A DNA stretch of 64,000 nt from positions 1,612,001 through 1,676,000 of the forward strand of contig NZ_CP076133.1 of the NCBI RefSeq assembly GCF_018736045.1. The letters run 5' to 3'. The notes beneath the pieces are model-generated. The model saw only the letters and a program-made list of their open reading frames with translations, did no database searches and was not told the DNA's origin. This stretch comes from Flammeovirga yaeyamensis. Its GTDB lineage: Bacteria; Bacteroidota; Bacteroidia; Cytophagales; Flammeovirgaceae. A program made the position numbers and the translations under genes. Positions 21,901 through 29,484 of the stretch are shown piece after piece (positions within the stretch are counted from its first letter, which is position 1; each line of letters opens with the position of its first letter).

Positions 21901-24900
21901 TCATTTACCCAATCACCATGAACTACAATAGAGTCTGCATTGCCTCCTTCTATTGTAGCCCCTGAATAGATAAATACTCCGTTAAATATTTCAATTTTAT
22001 CATCCAATGTTAGGGTTGCTCCACCATCTACTTCTACTTTTAAAGCAGAAGCGGTAGCTCCACTTACGAGTGGGTTATTAGGTCGGCCACTTGGGATAAA
22101 TACATTATCGGTTTCTGTTGGTACAGCTCCAGAACTCCAGTTACCTATTGTAAACCAATCCGTACTAACATCACCTGTCCATGATATACTTGGATCGTTA
22201 TTCCATTCCACTCTATCCGTTGGATCCAATTCAACCGCTCTATTTGAACCCTTAGCATTATTGAAAGTTAGGACACCCATGCTAGCATCTTCGTTGACCA
22301 CCGCATAAGTTGGTCCAGTACCAAACGAAACATTTTCGATAGTAGTAGCAGGTAATAATGCACCCGATCTTACTGTAATAGATGCTGTACCTGAATTATT
22401 TATAAATAAACCATTAGATAAGTTGTTTGTTCCGTTTAATGATGAACCTGATTTAAATTCTAAACCATCACCATTGATATCTGTAATCTTGTAATTGATA
22501 GCTGATAACGTACCATTGATCTCTATGTTATAAGAATTACCATTGTAACCTTCTACTAAAGCAAAATTGTTGGGGTCACCTTCTATTCTCAAATTACCAC
22601 CTGATTCTACCACTAAAGCGCCTGAATTGTTATTTGGTAATGAAAGTGTTGCTCCTGAATTTACTAATAGTTCCGCTCCATTTTGAACAAATATTTGCTT
22701 GTTGCCATTTGTCATTTCAATAGTTTTACCCTCCATAAATAAAGTACCTGAAGAGAGGGTAAGATGACCAGTAGATCCTTCCATTCTTAGATCAGAACCC
22801 ATTAAATAACGCGTTCCGGCCACTGGATTAAAAATGATATCGGTATTATTGTTTCTCGTAGGTAAGGTAGAATTATTGTATTGCTTACCCATTTCGAATA
22901 CATAATCTTTACTATTATCTTGTGCTTCAAGGTAAAGAGTGTTGACCTCGTACATGTCTCCATCACCCATCTTTAAATCACCACCAATATGAAGATTTCC
23001 TCCATTCACATCAGCTCTACCTCCAGTTTGTAACCAATTATTTAAAACATAATAATCAGCCACACCACCTTGAAATGAGAAAGTACTTGTACCATCCAAG
23101 CCAATAGTTAAATTATATAATTGATCGTCTTCTCTGAATGATTTTCCACTACCAACAAAAATTAAATTACCATTATCGTGATTAAAAGTACCGTCTAAAC
23201 CATCCCAATCACCTGAAAGTAACATTGTAAATCCATTGGCATGCAAGATCGAACTGTTCAACATTTCAAAATCATTCGTCAATGAAATGTTACCATTCAA
23301 AGTAACTTCTGATCCATCAATATCTACGTTATTAAAGGCTGTTGCATCAATAGTTTGTGTAGTACCATTAAATATCACTCTACCAGTACTACGGAAAGAA
23401 CCACTGTTGTTAATCCAGTTTCCTTTAACATTTAATGTTCTATTTTCTCCATTTACTGTTGCTCCTTGAATATCAAAATCTTGTTCGAAAGTATAAGTGG
23501 AAGCACCATCAAATGTTTTTACACCTTCACCAGAAAAACGTACACCTTGGAATACTGCTTTCGAAGTATTATCAACTTCTATTCTTTGTGAATTTGTTCC
23601 TGCAAATAAAACTAATGCATTATTATTCTGAGTGAAATCGTTACTTGAACCAGCGTTTCTAAAATCACCTAAAAGAGTTAAATCATCTTCAATATCTAGG
23701 TTACCTTTACCTGAATTTAATCTCAGTTGATTATTAATTTTCACTTTACTATTGAAAATAACTTTGTAACCAGTATTCGAAATTTGTACGTTATTAAAGG
23801 CAGATAAGCTAGATTGAGTAACTGTTTGATTTGCTGCTGATGATTCAAAATAAACAGTTCCTATGTTCGGAACAAATTGAGACGTTTCGTTATTTTCTGT
23901 CCAATTACCGTATAATCTTAAATTAGCAAAGGCATTCACCATCATTGGAGTACCTGAAACTCCTCCTTCTAGTAAGATGTTATTGTTTATTCTAACTTCT
24001 CTGGAGATATCAACGTCTCCAGTCCCTCTAAATTCTAGATTATAAAAGATAGCATCTTTAATTTCTTGTTTTTCTGTACCTGTGAAAAGTACAGTACTGT
24101 TATCCATCCCTGATCCGAAACTTCTGTTGTCATAAAACCAATCACCTTTCAAATCAATTTGATAACCGTTCGTCTGTAGATTAGGATTATTACTAACTTT
24201 AATAAAATCTCCGTTTACAGTTAGATTACCAGCTAATGCTTTAGTACCTCCACCAGAGAACCAAATGTTACCGTATGTAATATTTGGAATAGTTTGAGAA
24301 CCGTTACTGTAAAAATCAATTACAGACTGTGTATCACCAAAAGTACCGATAAGGTAATTGGGAGTAGCTGCAGCAGTTCTAATTCTAGTATACCCAGTCT
24401 GTGTCATTGATGTATTTACAACAACATCAGTATCATTAAAATCTACTCTTAATCTGCTGGACTCAGAACCATTTGGGTTATTAAAAGTGATGGTGTTTGC
24501 AGTTAAAGGATGCTCTAATTCTATAGTTCTTTCTGCTGTTAATGCTCCGTTAGAAGTGAATTGGATTTCATTAAAAACAAATGGAACATCTCCTTTGGCA
24601 TTTGTAATCGTCTGATTTTGATCTATGTTTTCAAGAATTAAAGTCGCATTAGGAGCATTAATTTGCCCAGCATTACCAGAATCTGTATCTCTCCTGTTTG
24701 TTATATTTCCTTGGACAGTAATTTCTACATTATTGTCAGAAGTTAGCACCGCATCATAGATCACATTTAAATTACCTTTGATTTTTGTATCGTTATCAAA
24801 GTTTTTGTTGGATGCATTTCTTAACGAAAGATTACCATAATCAATATTAGAAACAATATCTAAGTCTGATGTACCTTCATAAATAAAATTACTATTGGTT

Positions 24901-26147
24901 GAGAGTACATAAGATGAAAATTGAGGAATTTCTGAACCTCTTACTGTTATTCTAGTACCATCAGTTGCACTTAAAGTACCCGCTACACCAGTGATCTTAG
25001 CAAACTCATTTAAAACTAAGCCTTTGTTATTATCAATATTGATACTTCCTATAAATTGGAACTCATATTTTCTTCCATTATTAGATCCTACGCTTAATGA
25101 ACCTTCTGTTAGTTCAAAATTCACAGTACCTAAAAAGATAGGAATTGCACTTGTATGAAAATCAGTATCTAAATTGTAGGAATGCAAATTACCATCTCTA
25201 CTGTAATATGTTGATGAAGTGAATGTTAAAGCATTAATTGCAGTAGCAGCAGTCGCGTTATTATAATCTAATCTCACACTTCTAAAATGGTGGTTACCAC
25301 TACCAATTTGTAGTGTTGTTGCATTATCATCGTGACCTACTAATAACTCTCCGGTAACATATAAATCCCCTAATGTAGAGTTAGATCCACCACCTGTGAA
25401 TTCTAAGTTATTAAATTGGGCTCTTTGATTACCAGTAATCATATCTGGAGCAACTGGAACTTGTAAAACTTGATTACCTGCTCCATCCATTGTCACTCTG
25501 TTGGATGTAGATAGTACTGTGCTTAAATTATCTATAGTAAAGTTTCCTGCTATATTAATTCCGTTTTTAGGTGAAAAGATGGTGTTATTGATTGTGAAAT
25601 CTCCTTCAAGATCTAAAGGAGTCCCATTTAAGATGACTTGTTGACCTGCTTTATTGAAAGTAAGGTGGTTGAAAGGTATTGTTCTCCCGGAACCATTAGA
25701 ATTTCTACCTTCAATGACCGACACTCCTCCATTTTGAGAAGTAAAAATCACTGTAGAACCTGTTGTTGAGGCATTTAAAGTACCGTAATAAAGAAAGTCA
25801 TTGGCTATACTTAAAGTGATGTTGTCTTTAATCTCTAATGTACCTCCTATTTCCATTGAATGTATATACTCAATAGTTGAGGAAGTTGTAATAGAAGTAG
25901 CCAAAGTGTAATCATGCCCTGTCTGAATTATTAAATAACTATTTTCTAATTCATTTAAGGAGGCAGGTGGGGATCCCATACCATCAGAAGCTGAATTCCA
26001 GTTTGATGTTTCAAGGACTAAGTAATCTCCATTTACATCTTGTGTTGTTGGAGTTGAATAGTATATATCCTGAGCAAAGGCAATAGGTAACACTAAGAAA
26101 GTTAAGTATACTAATAGTAACTTATTAGTAAGGTAGTTTTTTAACAT
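12927..26147 (-). CDS. Giant modular T9SS-exported surface protein (4,406 residues)
   Basis: A single 13.2-kb frame encoding a secreted protein of about 470 kDa. It has a signal peptide (LPIAFAQ, to about residue 26). The body is long strand-turn repeats rich in N, T, S, G and V (NGTTQTIDATAFNNV-like phrases), resembling a beta-solenoid. Five larger blocks each open with a W-x-x-x-x-NW module: near 47, then VSTDWFTIGNW about 1326, VSNDWFDGDNW about 2432, TNWFNVNNW about 3239 and AAWNNKDHW about 3690. Blocks end with phrases such as GENYDRDPYNLINW. The C-terminus has an FnIII-like segment (LPVELISFTG onwards) and a Por-type tail (about 4329-4406). It is likely an adhesin or matrix protein; no catalytic motif was seen. 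Transcribed alone. Confidence 0.85.
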   Translation of the reverse strand: MLKNYLTNKLLLVYLTFLVLPIAFAQDIYYSTPTTQDVNGDYLVLETSNWNSASDGMGSPPASLNELENSYLIIQTGHDYTLATSITTSSTIEYIHSMEIGGTLEIKDNITLSIANDFLYYGTLNASTTGSTVIFTSQNGGVSVIEGRNSNGSGRTIPFNHLTFNKAGQQVILNGTPLDLEGDFTINNTIFSPKNGINIAGNFTIDNLSTVLSTSNRVTMDGAGNQVLQVPVAPDMITGNQRAQFNNLEFTGGGSNSTLGDLYVTGELLVGHDDNATTLQIGSGNHHFRSVRLDYNNATAATAINALTFTSSTYYSRDGNLHSYNLDTDFHTSAIPIFLGTVNFELTEGSLSVGSNNGRKYEFQFIGSINIDNNKGLVLNEFAKITGVAGTLSATDGTRITVRGSEIPQFSSYVLSTNSNFIYEGTSDLDIVSNIDYGNLSLRNASNKNFDNDTKIKGNLNVIYDAVLTSDNNVEITVQGNITNRRDTDSGNAGQINAPNATLILENIDQNQTITNAKGDVPFVFNEIQFTSNGALTAERTIELEHPLTANTITFNNPNGSESSRLRVDFNDTDVVVNTSMTQTGYTRIRTAAATPNYLIGTFGDTQSVIDFYSNGSQTIPNITYGNIWFSGGGTKALAGNLTVNGDFIKVSNNPNLQTNGYQIDLKGDWFYDNRSFGSGMDNSTVLFTGTEKQEIKDAIFYNLEFRGTGDVDISREVRINNNILLEGGVSGTPMMVNAFANLRLYGNWTENNETSQFVPNIGTVYFESSAANQTVTQSSLSAFNNVQISNTGYKVIFNSKVKINNQLRLNSGKGNLDIEDDLTLLGDFRNAGSSNDFTQNNNALVLFAGTNSQRIEVDNTSKAVFQGVRFSGEGVKTFDGASTYTFEQDFDIQGATVNGENRTLNVKGNWINNSGSFRSTGRVIFNGTTQTIDATAFNNVDIDGSEVTLNGNISLTNDFEMLNSSILHANGFTMLLSGDWDGLDGTFNHDNGNLIFVGSGKSFREDDQLYNLTIGLDGTSTFSFQGGVADYYVLNNWLQTGGRADVNGGNLHIGGDLKMGDGDMYEVNTLYLEAQDNSKDYVFEMGKQYNNSTLPTRNNNTDIIFNPVAGTRYLMGSDLRMEGSTGHLTLSSGTLFMEGKTIEMTNGNKQIFVQNGAELLVNSGATLSLPNNNSGALVVESGGNLRIEGDPNNFALVEGYNGNSYNIEINGTLSAINYKITDINGDGLEFKSGSSLNGTNNLSNGLFINNSGTASITVRSGALLPATTIENVSFGTGPTYAVVNEDASMGVLTFNNAKGSNRAVELDPTDRVEWNNDPSISWTGDVSTDWFTIGNWSSGAVPTETDNVFIPSGRPNNPLVSGATASALKVEVDGGATLTLDDKIEIFNGVFIYSGATIEGGNADSIVVHGDWVNEGTFTHNNSILRITSEDAKVYSFVPGTDQYNEVIVDSREGTILQSDNTLNVNDFFIQSGIYDVSDSDIKVYDRWRQPTGIFEFRTSTVTSVDATVDGGDFYSLSVDNTMILDGNITVNKNIKLNNSGATVTGNDHLIYLLGNFDNSNGGTFTQSGTIILNGGSQNIYGDATLGNIIIQGTGNKVFNDLSDVTVVDITVLNGIGGVYINENATLNGTGSFTQTGGTVEVRGADNYPKGFSQYRITDGTFTYRPTSDIVQNIGEITYHNLNIHDTEKQLIGDIEVTGDIYFDNDSDPASLVVNNYEIALHGNLRTQNTTDVLTVNWGTGTLRHYGGSWNITPVLQNVHHLILEGEGNKYFLNNMSITGDLTVRGNAVGRQGRNGDPSIITGTASGTFQIADGNTFYVYGEDTNVLLPQNFGTYSFHKNSTFRLQSASDATTTISTVPTYGNLYIETSGATLVQNSGTLQVEGNFDDRVRGGYALNDQSTDIEIAGNVYVTTYLAPTNTITFNGNIVGEEQLINTPSSMMYNELQLSGQEEKRFVYNSYTVLGDIQVDADAKMYINKSFTFEGSQWTTTSGGEINSTNDLIVKNTSAVTQTLNFGDNHTIRRLYFEEQSSKDIVHALNVDNTLSVDATSGNVDFTDKIHNIGASQIILDGPYDASASTFILDGGGQTIPAGFVVKELQMMNSGSKVFAGDLTVGNFIGKDNVNVNASEDAIITIKGNFDLEEARYNRSTAIVKFDGEVNGATYTFKNKGTRKLYKVEFNASAGNVNYQLDTDLYTSKGLTVNSSATVDVNGMVLNVGERTDADDLDNIEFVDIYGTIDISNGGDLEVNARDTKADGTINPTLTVYSGGTLKVVGQVGQLSRVSTVDRGSDDHRLIVDIQDGATIHAKFYEFKSIDHTGVQVSKNATVDNTNNFSEGVFTGMSTNNSLPRRVYLDVDAAISTDITSVTFDYSATPNVNNNLYNVSRAADAGSAINFSGSTGIAGSIKGEEYEEDFDQDAGGAGLINWPVNNEYVWEGDVSNDWFDGDNWSSGFVPVLGVNNAVINSKTSTNTFYPRITGSSTAEAKDLIIRGGQLTLDSDITDALNLSGDLTLESGMITVTNSERIAVGENHSVSNSGTFNPGTGTVDLVKSNGTVVLDQNNSNFHNLIISGAASVSLQSRLVIDGDFSITSTGGIKLPEGHRVTFKGDVIIAENALFDVSYGGDIYLNGTTAQTLTRAKFGRTHFDGFEYIITDSLVINSTAFLNQGTIKQSVAGVQYIFYGDVYSENDDFAFYLNDGGGEVIVDGNRWYGYGTTNNIQNSTTGSADFIFNRTGNINFYGDHCYFDNLVLKADGGYLNTDITVLGDLDLTQTSMFTRTYQITGTNNGNLNLGDNVRLDIAGADNFPTGFNTYNLDENSITSYTGYVNQTIRTIEDSKPIFYGNIYTSRNTTKTLDNNLIAKGYVRLNESTLDANEKNINVGGDFLYNNSAAHFVSDNSVITFNGDTDQTMSLFPTNDNSFFSIVVDKSNGTQVNVSNSDITIENDLLVQEGNFQMIDRTATINRNMLVNNGLILERGNYYMNATGTGAIIRTNGSMFRGLVVEGQSSTIFTLDDNLNISSNYDLNLIRGKFISNTGEITIGNNGHFNIGVNASYDMFADAKLYMNNNAVVNVLGDIKILGSSDLPAIITAADENDYYYFTVDGNIEIQHYSISGLGLPGIVIRENAIIDPNDLGYNFSDGTFSNNYRGGVALKIENDQDFIATENLGVYTGGAIENVNFIQSVSNGTANVSKQIATSGQVDFYNARGALSGENYDRDPYNLINWVNPTEFVWTGAEDTNWFNVNNWSPSDQGLPTSSDDVRIPPVTRQPVISDTQIAYANNLIIETAAIVRISSSDGDVDLQIEESLDLSGQLDLGSTDGQVGIKKNWSTNVTGSLKNQGGEIIANGDGAQFIDNAGIDFGKLTIAVTSSTSLQLNGEEKITGDLQVDASASLELIGDNEILDIAGNISVLGEMNTNNNSLVLIEDGVDGNTKTIDISNTSTIQKLQVNSTDMNDTLELSSNLRIEENLAVTSGTLDLKTSELTFGTQPNAQIEINGGHLFIDDTRLLMGDQSKLVMSTGTLTLQNNAIVTRSNPASGGYGFELNGGQLNSSNATFEYMGAEGIVYDGVQINPVNLDVDIEGVPTNFDVLMPFTVYQYGATSGRYVHFKNYTTSGTPTVGNKLLDYKFYHNFFLRGAQYNALNETASTVYFVDAKGLLKGDNFEEGGDIVWEDTKNVYVWIGSATEDLPGSGHAAWNNKDHWGYFNGTPTPDPANEFPGELADHDDNAIVIVGQPQPGFLPPVLRSSHPTIKIFSLDVLPQAGFVIIGDNTSDDLDILNPVESDYELIISEEFNIVSDMSGFGYVDFQNSLVGIQGKINNDGIFYPNTSIMVLETPTGNINLTAGENYHSLYIKGQNTSVVNLDGDINVQGNFEMDNGTLNIGGNTFNVGGDFELMAGVTVQYEDDFILNLNGSDQNITLNNQTINHLYFDGTGNKTFQSNIQIAGDLQILGQFVSLNDNGYNLNIGGRWFNEYANGNFTSTGQTTFDGSSPQYINTFNGEEVFNHLIINNSNGLTSQVDLQIKSNLTLTSGLIVVPHMILQDAVGNITSDASSYVVGKVTKQNLSTAFGSYYVFPVGSTTTWARLGLNNVDDDPTDYYVEFKDVDPNAQVVVNDGSEDKTMAISSYVWDVHRVDNGGSYGGITIEMYFEDLSALTLENEDFRTIVHHDESVNPSVWELITSTWSTVGAGGRLLSTIPAEINSFSDFGATLEEYVDPSPDLPVELISFTGDINNDEVTLKWSTATEVNASHYEIERSVDGRNYEKIGEVNAAGNSNTLQNYTFIDVLTSSKGYYRLKQVDFDDEFTYYGPVIIIHPNVSSEIDLSLEAYPNPVDDEDTQLFILGLELGESYVAQIYSITGQLMHEISDDDDKITIPTTDWKTGMYMLKVRTSTGKTAYLKLIRQ

Positions 26148-26428
26148 AATAGCGAGATCTGTTAGGAACGTTAGTGTAAGTAATCAAAAATAAATACAGT
26201 TTTACAAAGTTAATTTTTTTAGAAGACTTATATAACGATTTTGATTTGATAATGTAAATATTTTAACAATCACACTACCATAACACCATATACTCGCCAT
26301 GGTTTCAGTTATTTACATACATTTTACCATATAATCATTCATTCACAAATTAGTTAAAATTATTATACTAAATATTAATAAAATTCAATTCCATTCATGT
26401 AATTTTAACACATAAATTGTCGCTTTTC

Positions 26429-27463
26429 TTACATAAGAATTCCTTTGCTTGGTTGTATGACTGGTGGTAAATCGGTTTCATTTAACATTTCCTTCAAATC
26501 AATTTCTATGGTTCGACATAACGATAACATAGGTATATCATTGGCCATACCTTGAAATGGATTTTCAGAATAATCACCTACTATTTCCATCATGATATAC
26601 ATCCAACCCAAAAGAACAGTAATAGGAATAGAAATGATCATTCCCCAATCTCCAGACCCCATTAAAGATGGCATCATACTAAAGGGAAGTAAGAGAACAA
26701 AGATCCCAATAAAATACCTGCTCATGTTTGCGTATTGACGTGGTAAAGGAAACTTTTTGATTCTTTCGTTTTTCCCCTGAAGAGTGTAAAAACTACTTAG
26801 CAAACGAGACATTTCCATATGTCGAAAATCTTCTATTAATCCCTTTTCTCTTAGTTTATGAAGTTCACGTGACTGTTCATTTATAATCTGAGTAGCAGTA
26901 TTCTGATAAGCAATTAATCGATCGTGTTCTTCTTTGGGTAGATAATTTTTTAATTCTGATTTGGTTACTTCATCTGTAACTAATCCAATTCCAAAGTTTT
27001 CTTGATAATATTTAGCTGTTCTACCAATGTGTCCTTTCTGACTAATGTGCTCCCAAGGAGTTGGGGTAAGCAGTTGACTTCTATGTGCATATAACCAACC
27101 TAAGTGTCTGTAAACTAATCTTTTCTTGATAGCTTTAATATCGTCATCGGAAACTTTATTGTCTGTAAAAAAGTTTGTGATAAAACCATCTACATACATA
27201 CCCCACGTTCTACTATCATTAATAATTCCACCCCAAATTTTTCTGGCTTCCCACATTCTATTATAGGCTTGATTATTTTTAAAACCCACATAGAATGCCA
27301 CTGCCGTACCAATAATTGAAACGGGTAACCAAGGTATGGTAAGACTGATATATTCTCTTGCGTATAAATAAGCAAAAACAGACATGAAGACAGTTAACCA
27401 AGCCAAATGGCCTCCAGACCATTTTAGTATGTTTTTGATTGGTAAGGATTTAGTAATTATCAT
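26429..27463 (-). CDS. Bestrophin-family anion channel
   Basis: A 344-residue inner-membrane protein of the bestrophin/RFP-TM family, usually pentameric anion channels. Family signs are the early membrane pair with AFYVGFKNNQAYNRMWEARKIWGG (about 57-80), then a long cytosolic helical region, a second membrane pair near YFIGIFVLLLPFSMMPSLM and ISIPITVLLGWMYIMMEIVGDYSENPF (about 245-310), and a conserved IEIDLKEML near the end. It is a lone leftward gene between the giant gene and the terminator of the GRE/GH47 operon. Chloride conduction is inferred from family. Confidence 0.88.
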   Translation of the reverse strand: MIITKSLPIKNILKWSGGHLAWLTVFMSVFAYLYAREYISLTIPWLPVSIIGTAVAFYVGFKNNQAYNRMWEARKIWGGIINDSRTWGMYVDGFITNFFTDNKVSDDDIKAIKKRLVYRHLGWLYAHRSQLLTPTPWEHISQKGHIGRTAKYYQENFGIGLVTDEVTKSELKNYLPKEEHDRLIAYQNTATQIINEQSRELHKLREKGLIEDFRHMEMSRLLSSFYTLQGKNERIKKFPLPRQYANMSRYFIGIFVLLLPFSMMPSLMGSGDWGMIISIPITVLLGWMYIMMEIVGDYSENPFQGMANDIPMLSLCRTIEIDLKEMLNETDLPPVIQPSKGILM

Positions 27464-27515
27464 TTTTGAATGAAATAAGAGTAAGAGAGTTATATTCTTA
27501 ATTAAATCTACAAAA

Positions 27516-27547
27516 AAAGGGCTGAATGAAAAACATTCAACCCTTTT
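27516..27547 (-). terminator. Terminator of the GRE-cupin-GH47 operon
   Basis: Stem GGGCTGAATG / CATTCAACCC with a 5-nt loop. On the minus strand it is followed by seven T residues, 21 bp after the GH47 stop. Confidence 0.88.
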
Positions 27548-27567
27548 CTAAAGTGATTTAATCAGTT

Positions 27568-29022
27568 TTATTTCAAACCAATTTTATTTCCTTTCCAATC
27601 TTTGTCCCATGTATTTTTCAAAGGATGTGCTTCTGTATTCAACACATACTTCTCTAAATCAAACACTTCTGATGGAGCAAAGAATAAATAACAGTATTTC
27701 ATTGTTTCAGCAAAGAAGAAACTTTCTAAAGTATCCCACTTCTCTTTTGTTTTTACATCTTTCAACTGAACGTAACCATTTTCTACTTGACAATATTTCT
27801 CGATGCTTTCGAACATCTTCTTGCCTTGGTCATAATACTGCTTGTCGCCAGTAGCTCTCCATACATAGTAAGTAGATTCGATGGCTTCAGGACGCATCAT
27901 GTAGTATTCAGCACCTTCGTAGAAAGGTTGCATTGTAGTGTAATCTACTGCTTCAGGCTCGATACCATCTTTGAACCACATTTTGGCAATAGATGCTTGT
28001 AGTTTTTCTGCTCTATCTGTAGATCCCTCAAGTACATAACATAAGTTCCAGAAACAATCTAAAGCACCAAATCTTGTACTGTGTCTTTCACCAGTGTTCA
28101 TATCAGCCCAACCGATCCAATACTCACCAGGTACTGAAGTTGTATCTACTAAATATTTATTGATGGCGTCTCTTGATACATTGTACCACTCCAAGAAATC
28201 TTCATCACCGAATAATAGGTAACCTTTTAATAAGTATTCATAGTAAGCATCAATACCTCCTGAGATGTGTGCTCTTGTGTCTGCCCACTCGCCAGTATCT
28301 TGATCAATCCAAGAACCTTGTAAACCTGTTTTACCTCTTCTATCGTAAGCTGCTTTGATACCTCTTTTACAAAGGTCATAGTATTTAGGATTACCTGTGA
28401 TTTTAGACAAAGTACCATATTCCAACATCATAGAACCGATTTCACATGGGTTCGTTCCTTGTCCACCAACTTTACCAGTTTTAAGGTTGACTAAACGATA
28501 AGGAATACCTGTTGGTGAATCGAATACTGGCAACATTCTATCTGCAAGATCAATCGCTAAATCTAAGAATCTTTGATCTCCATCCAATTGATAAGATGAA
28601 ATCAAACCACCTAAAATACGGATAGCAATTTCGAATTGTTGAACATCTAAGTCTTTATCAAAGTTTAATTCTGTGAAGATTAACTCTTTACACTCTTTCA
28701 TTTCATCTTCTAATCCCATTAAATACATGGTAGAAAAAGCATCTACTGGAGTCATTAGTAAAGATTCTGCATACCAATTATGACCTTTTTCAGAAATTGG
28801 ATTTACTGCATCTAAACCTTTAGCATAATCCATATACGCTCTCCAACCTTTTTTGAAAGCTGTTTTCACTCTTTCTTGATATTCAAGCTTTTCCTTATCA
28901 GAAATCTGATTTGTCTCCGTCTTTTCGTTGTTTGTAGTTTTTGATCCACATGATGTGAAAATCAAAGAGCTAAATGCGACCAAAACCATGGCCGTAATAG
29001 ATTTAATGAAGGTAGTTCTCAT
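27568..29022 (-). CDS. GH47 class I alpha-1,2-mannosidase, lipoprotein
   Basis: A 484-residue GH47 enzyme, a Ca2+-dependent inverting alpha-1,2-mannosidase best known from eukaryotic N-glycan trimming. A lipoprotein signal ends at Cys25 (IFTSC). Family landmarks are FEIAIRILGGLISSYQL (Glu131, candidate acid), MRPEAIESTYYVWRATGD (376-393), ESFFFAETMKYCYL (Glu439, candidate base) and LNTEAHPL (Thr463, the Ca2+-binding Thr). The fold is complete. It is the last gene of an apparent operon: 41 bp after the cupin, itself 4 bp after the GRE. Anchored in the membrane, it should act outside the cytoplasm on alpha-1,2-mannose caps. GH47 is uncommon in bacteria. Confidence 0.92.
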   Translation of the reverse strand: MRTTFIKSITAMVLVAFSSLIFTSCGSKTTNNEKTETNQISDKEKLEYQERVKTAFKKGWRAYMDYAKGLDAVNPISEKGHNWYAESLLMTPVDAFSTMYLMGLEDEMKECKELIFTELNFDKDLDVQQFEIAIRILGGLISSYQLDGDQRFLDLAIDLADRMLPVFDSPTGIPYRLVNLKTGKVGGQGTNPCEIGSMMLEYGTLSKITGNPKYYDLCKRGIKAAYDRRGKTGLQGSWIDQDTGEWADTRAHISGGIDAYYEYLLKGYLLFGDEDFLEWYNVSRDAINKYLVDTTSVPGEYWIGWADMNTGERHSTRFGALDCFWNLCYVLEGSTDRAEKLQASIAKMWFKDGIEPEAVDYTTMQPFYEGAEYYMMRPEAIESTYYVWRATGDKQYYDQGKKMFESIEKYCQVENGYVQLKDVKTKEKWDTLESFFFAETMKYCYLFFAPSEVFDLEKYVLNTEAHPLKNTWDKDWKGNKIGLK

Positions 29023-29063
29023 TTTTATTTATGGTTTATGGGGTTATTCCCTTGATTTATTTA

Positions 29064-29480
29064 TTAAATTTTTTTCCAAATTTTCCCTATTTCATTTAGG
29101 AATAACTGATGTTGACTTTCAGAAAAATCATAAAATTCAAAATCACCTAAATGGGTATTGTCTTTTTCTATAATTAGTACTTTCGCTCCTTCTTGCAATG
29201 CAATGGTATGCCAAACATTTACAGGAATATTGTAGGTAATGCCCTCTTTCATCTCTTCCATATCGTAAGTAATATGGTCGTCCTCAATATTTGCAGAGAC
29301 TAAAATGGCTTTGCCCGAAATTAATAAAAAAGCTTCATCTGTTTGATGATGTACGTCTAATCTTTTAATATTTTCTGGACTGCTTGCTTCTTCATAATTT
29401 AATTGAGCAACTTGCCAACCTTCTCGAATCAAAAAAGGATAATACCCTTCTTTTTCGTGTATATATCTTTCAGTAATCAT
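29064..29480 (-). CDS. Small cupin-domain protein
   Basis: A 138-residue single-domain cupin with no signal peptide. Motif 1 is LDVHHQTDEAFLLISGKA, giving His44, His45, Glu49 and Gly56, and motif 2 is PVNVWHTIAL with His91, so a metal site is likely. The start lies 4 bp from the GRE stop, implying one transcript. Cupins include sugar isomerases, dioxygenases and sugar-binding regulators; no closer family was recognised. Its position between a GRE and a mannosidase suggests it handles the GRE product or substrate, which is an inference. Confidence 0.75.
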   Translation of the reverse strand: MITERYIHEKEGYYPFLIREGWQVAQLNYEEASSPENIKRLDVHHQTDEAFLLISGKAILVSANIEDDHITYDMEEMKEGITYNIPVNVWHTIALQEGAKVLIIEKDNTHLGDFEFYDFSESQHQLFLNEIGKIWKKI

Positions 29481-29484
29481 CTTC

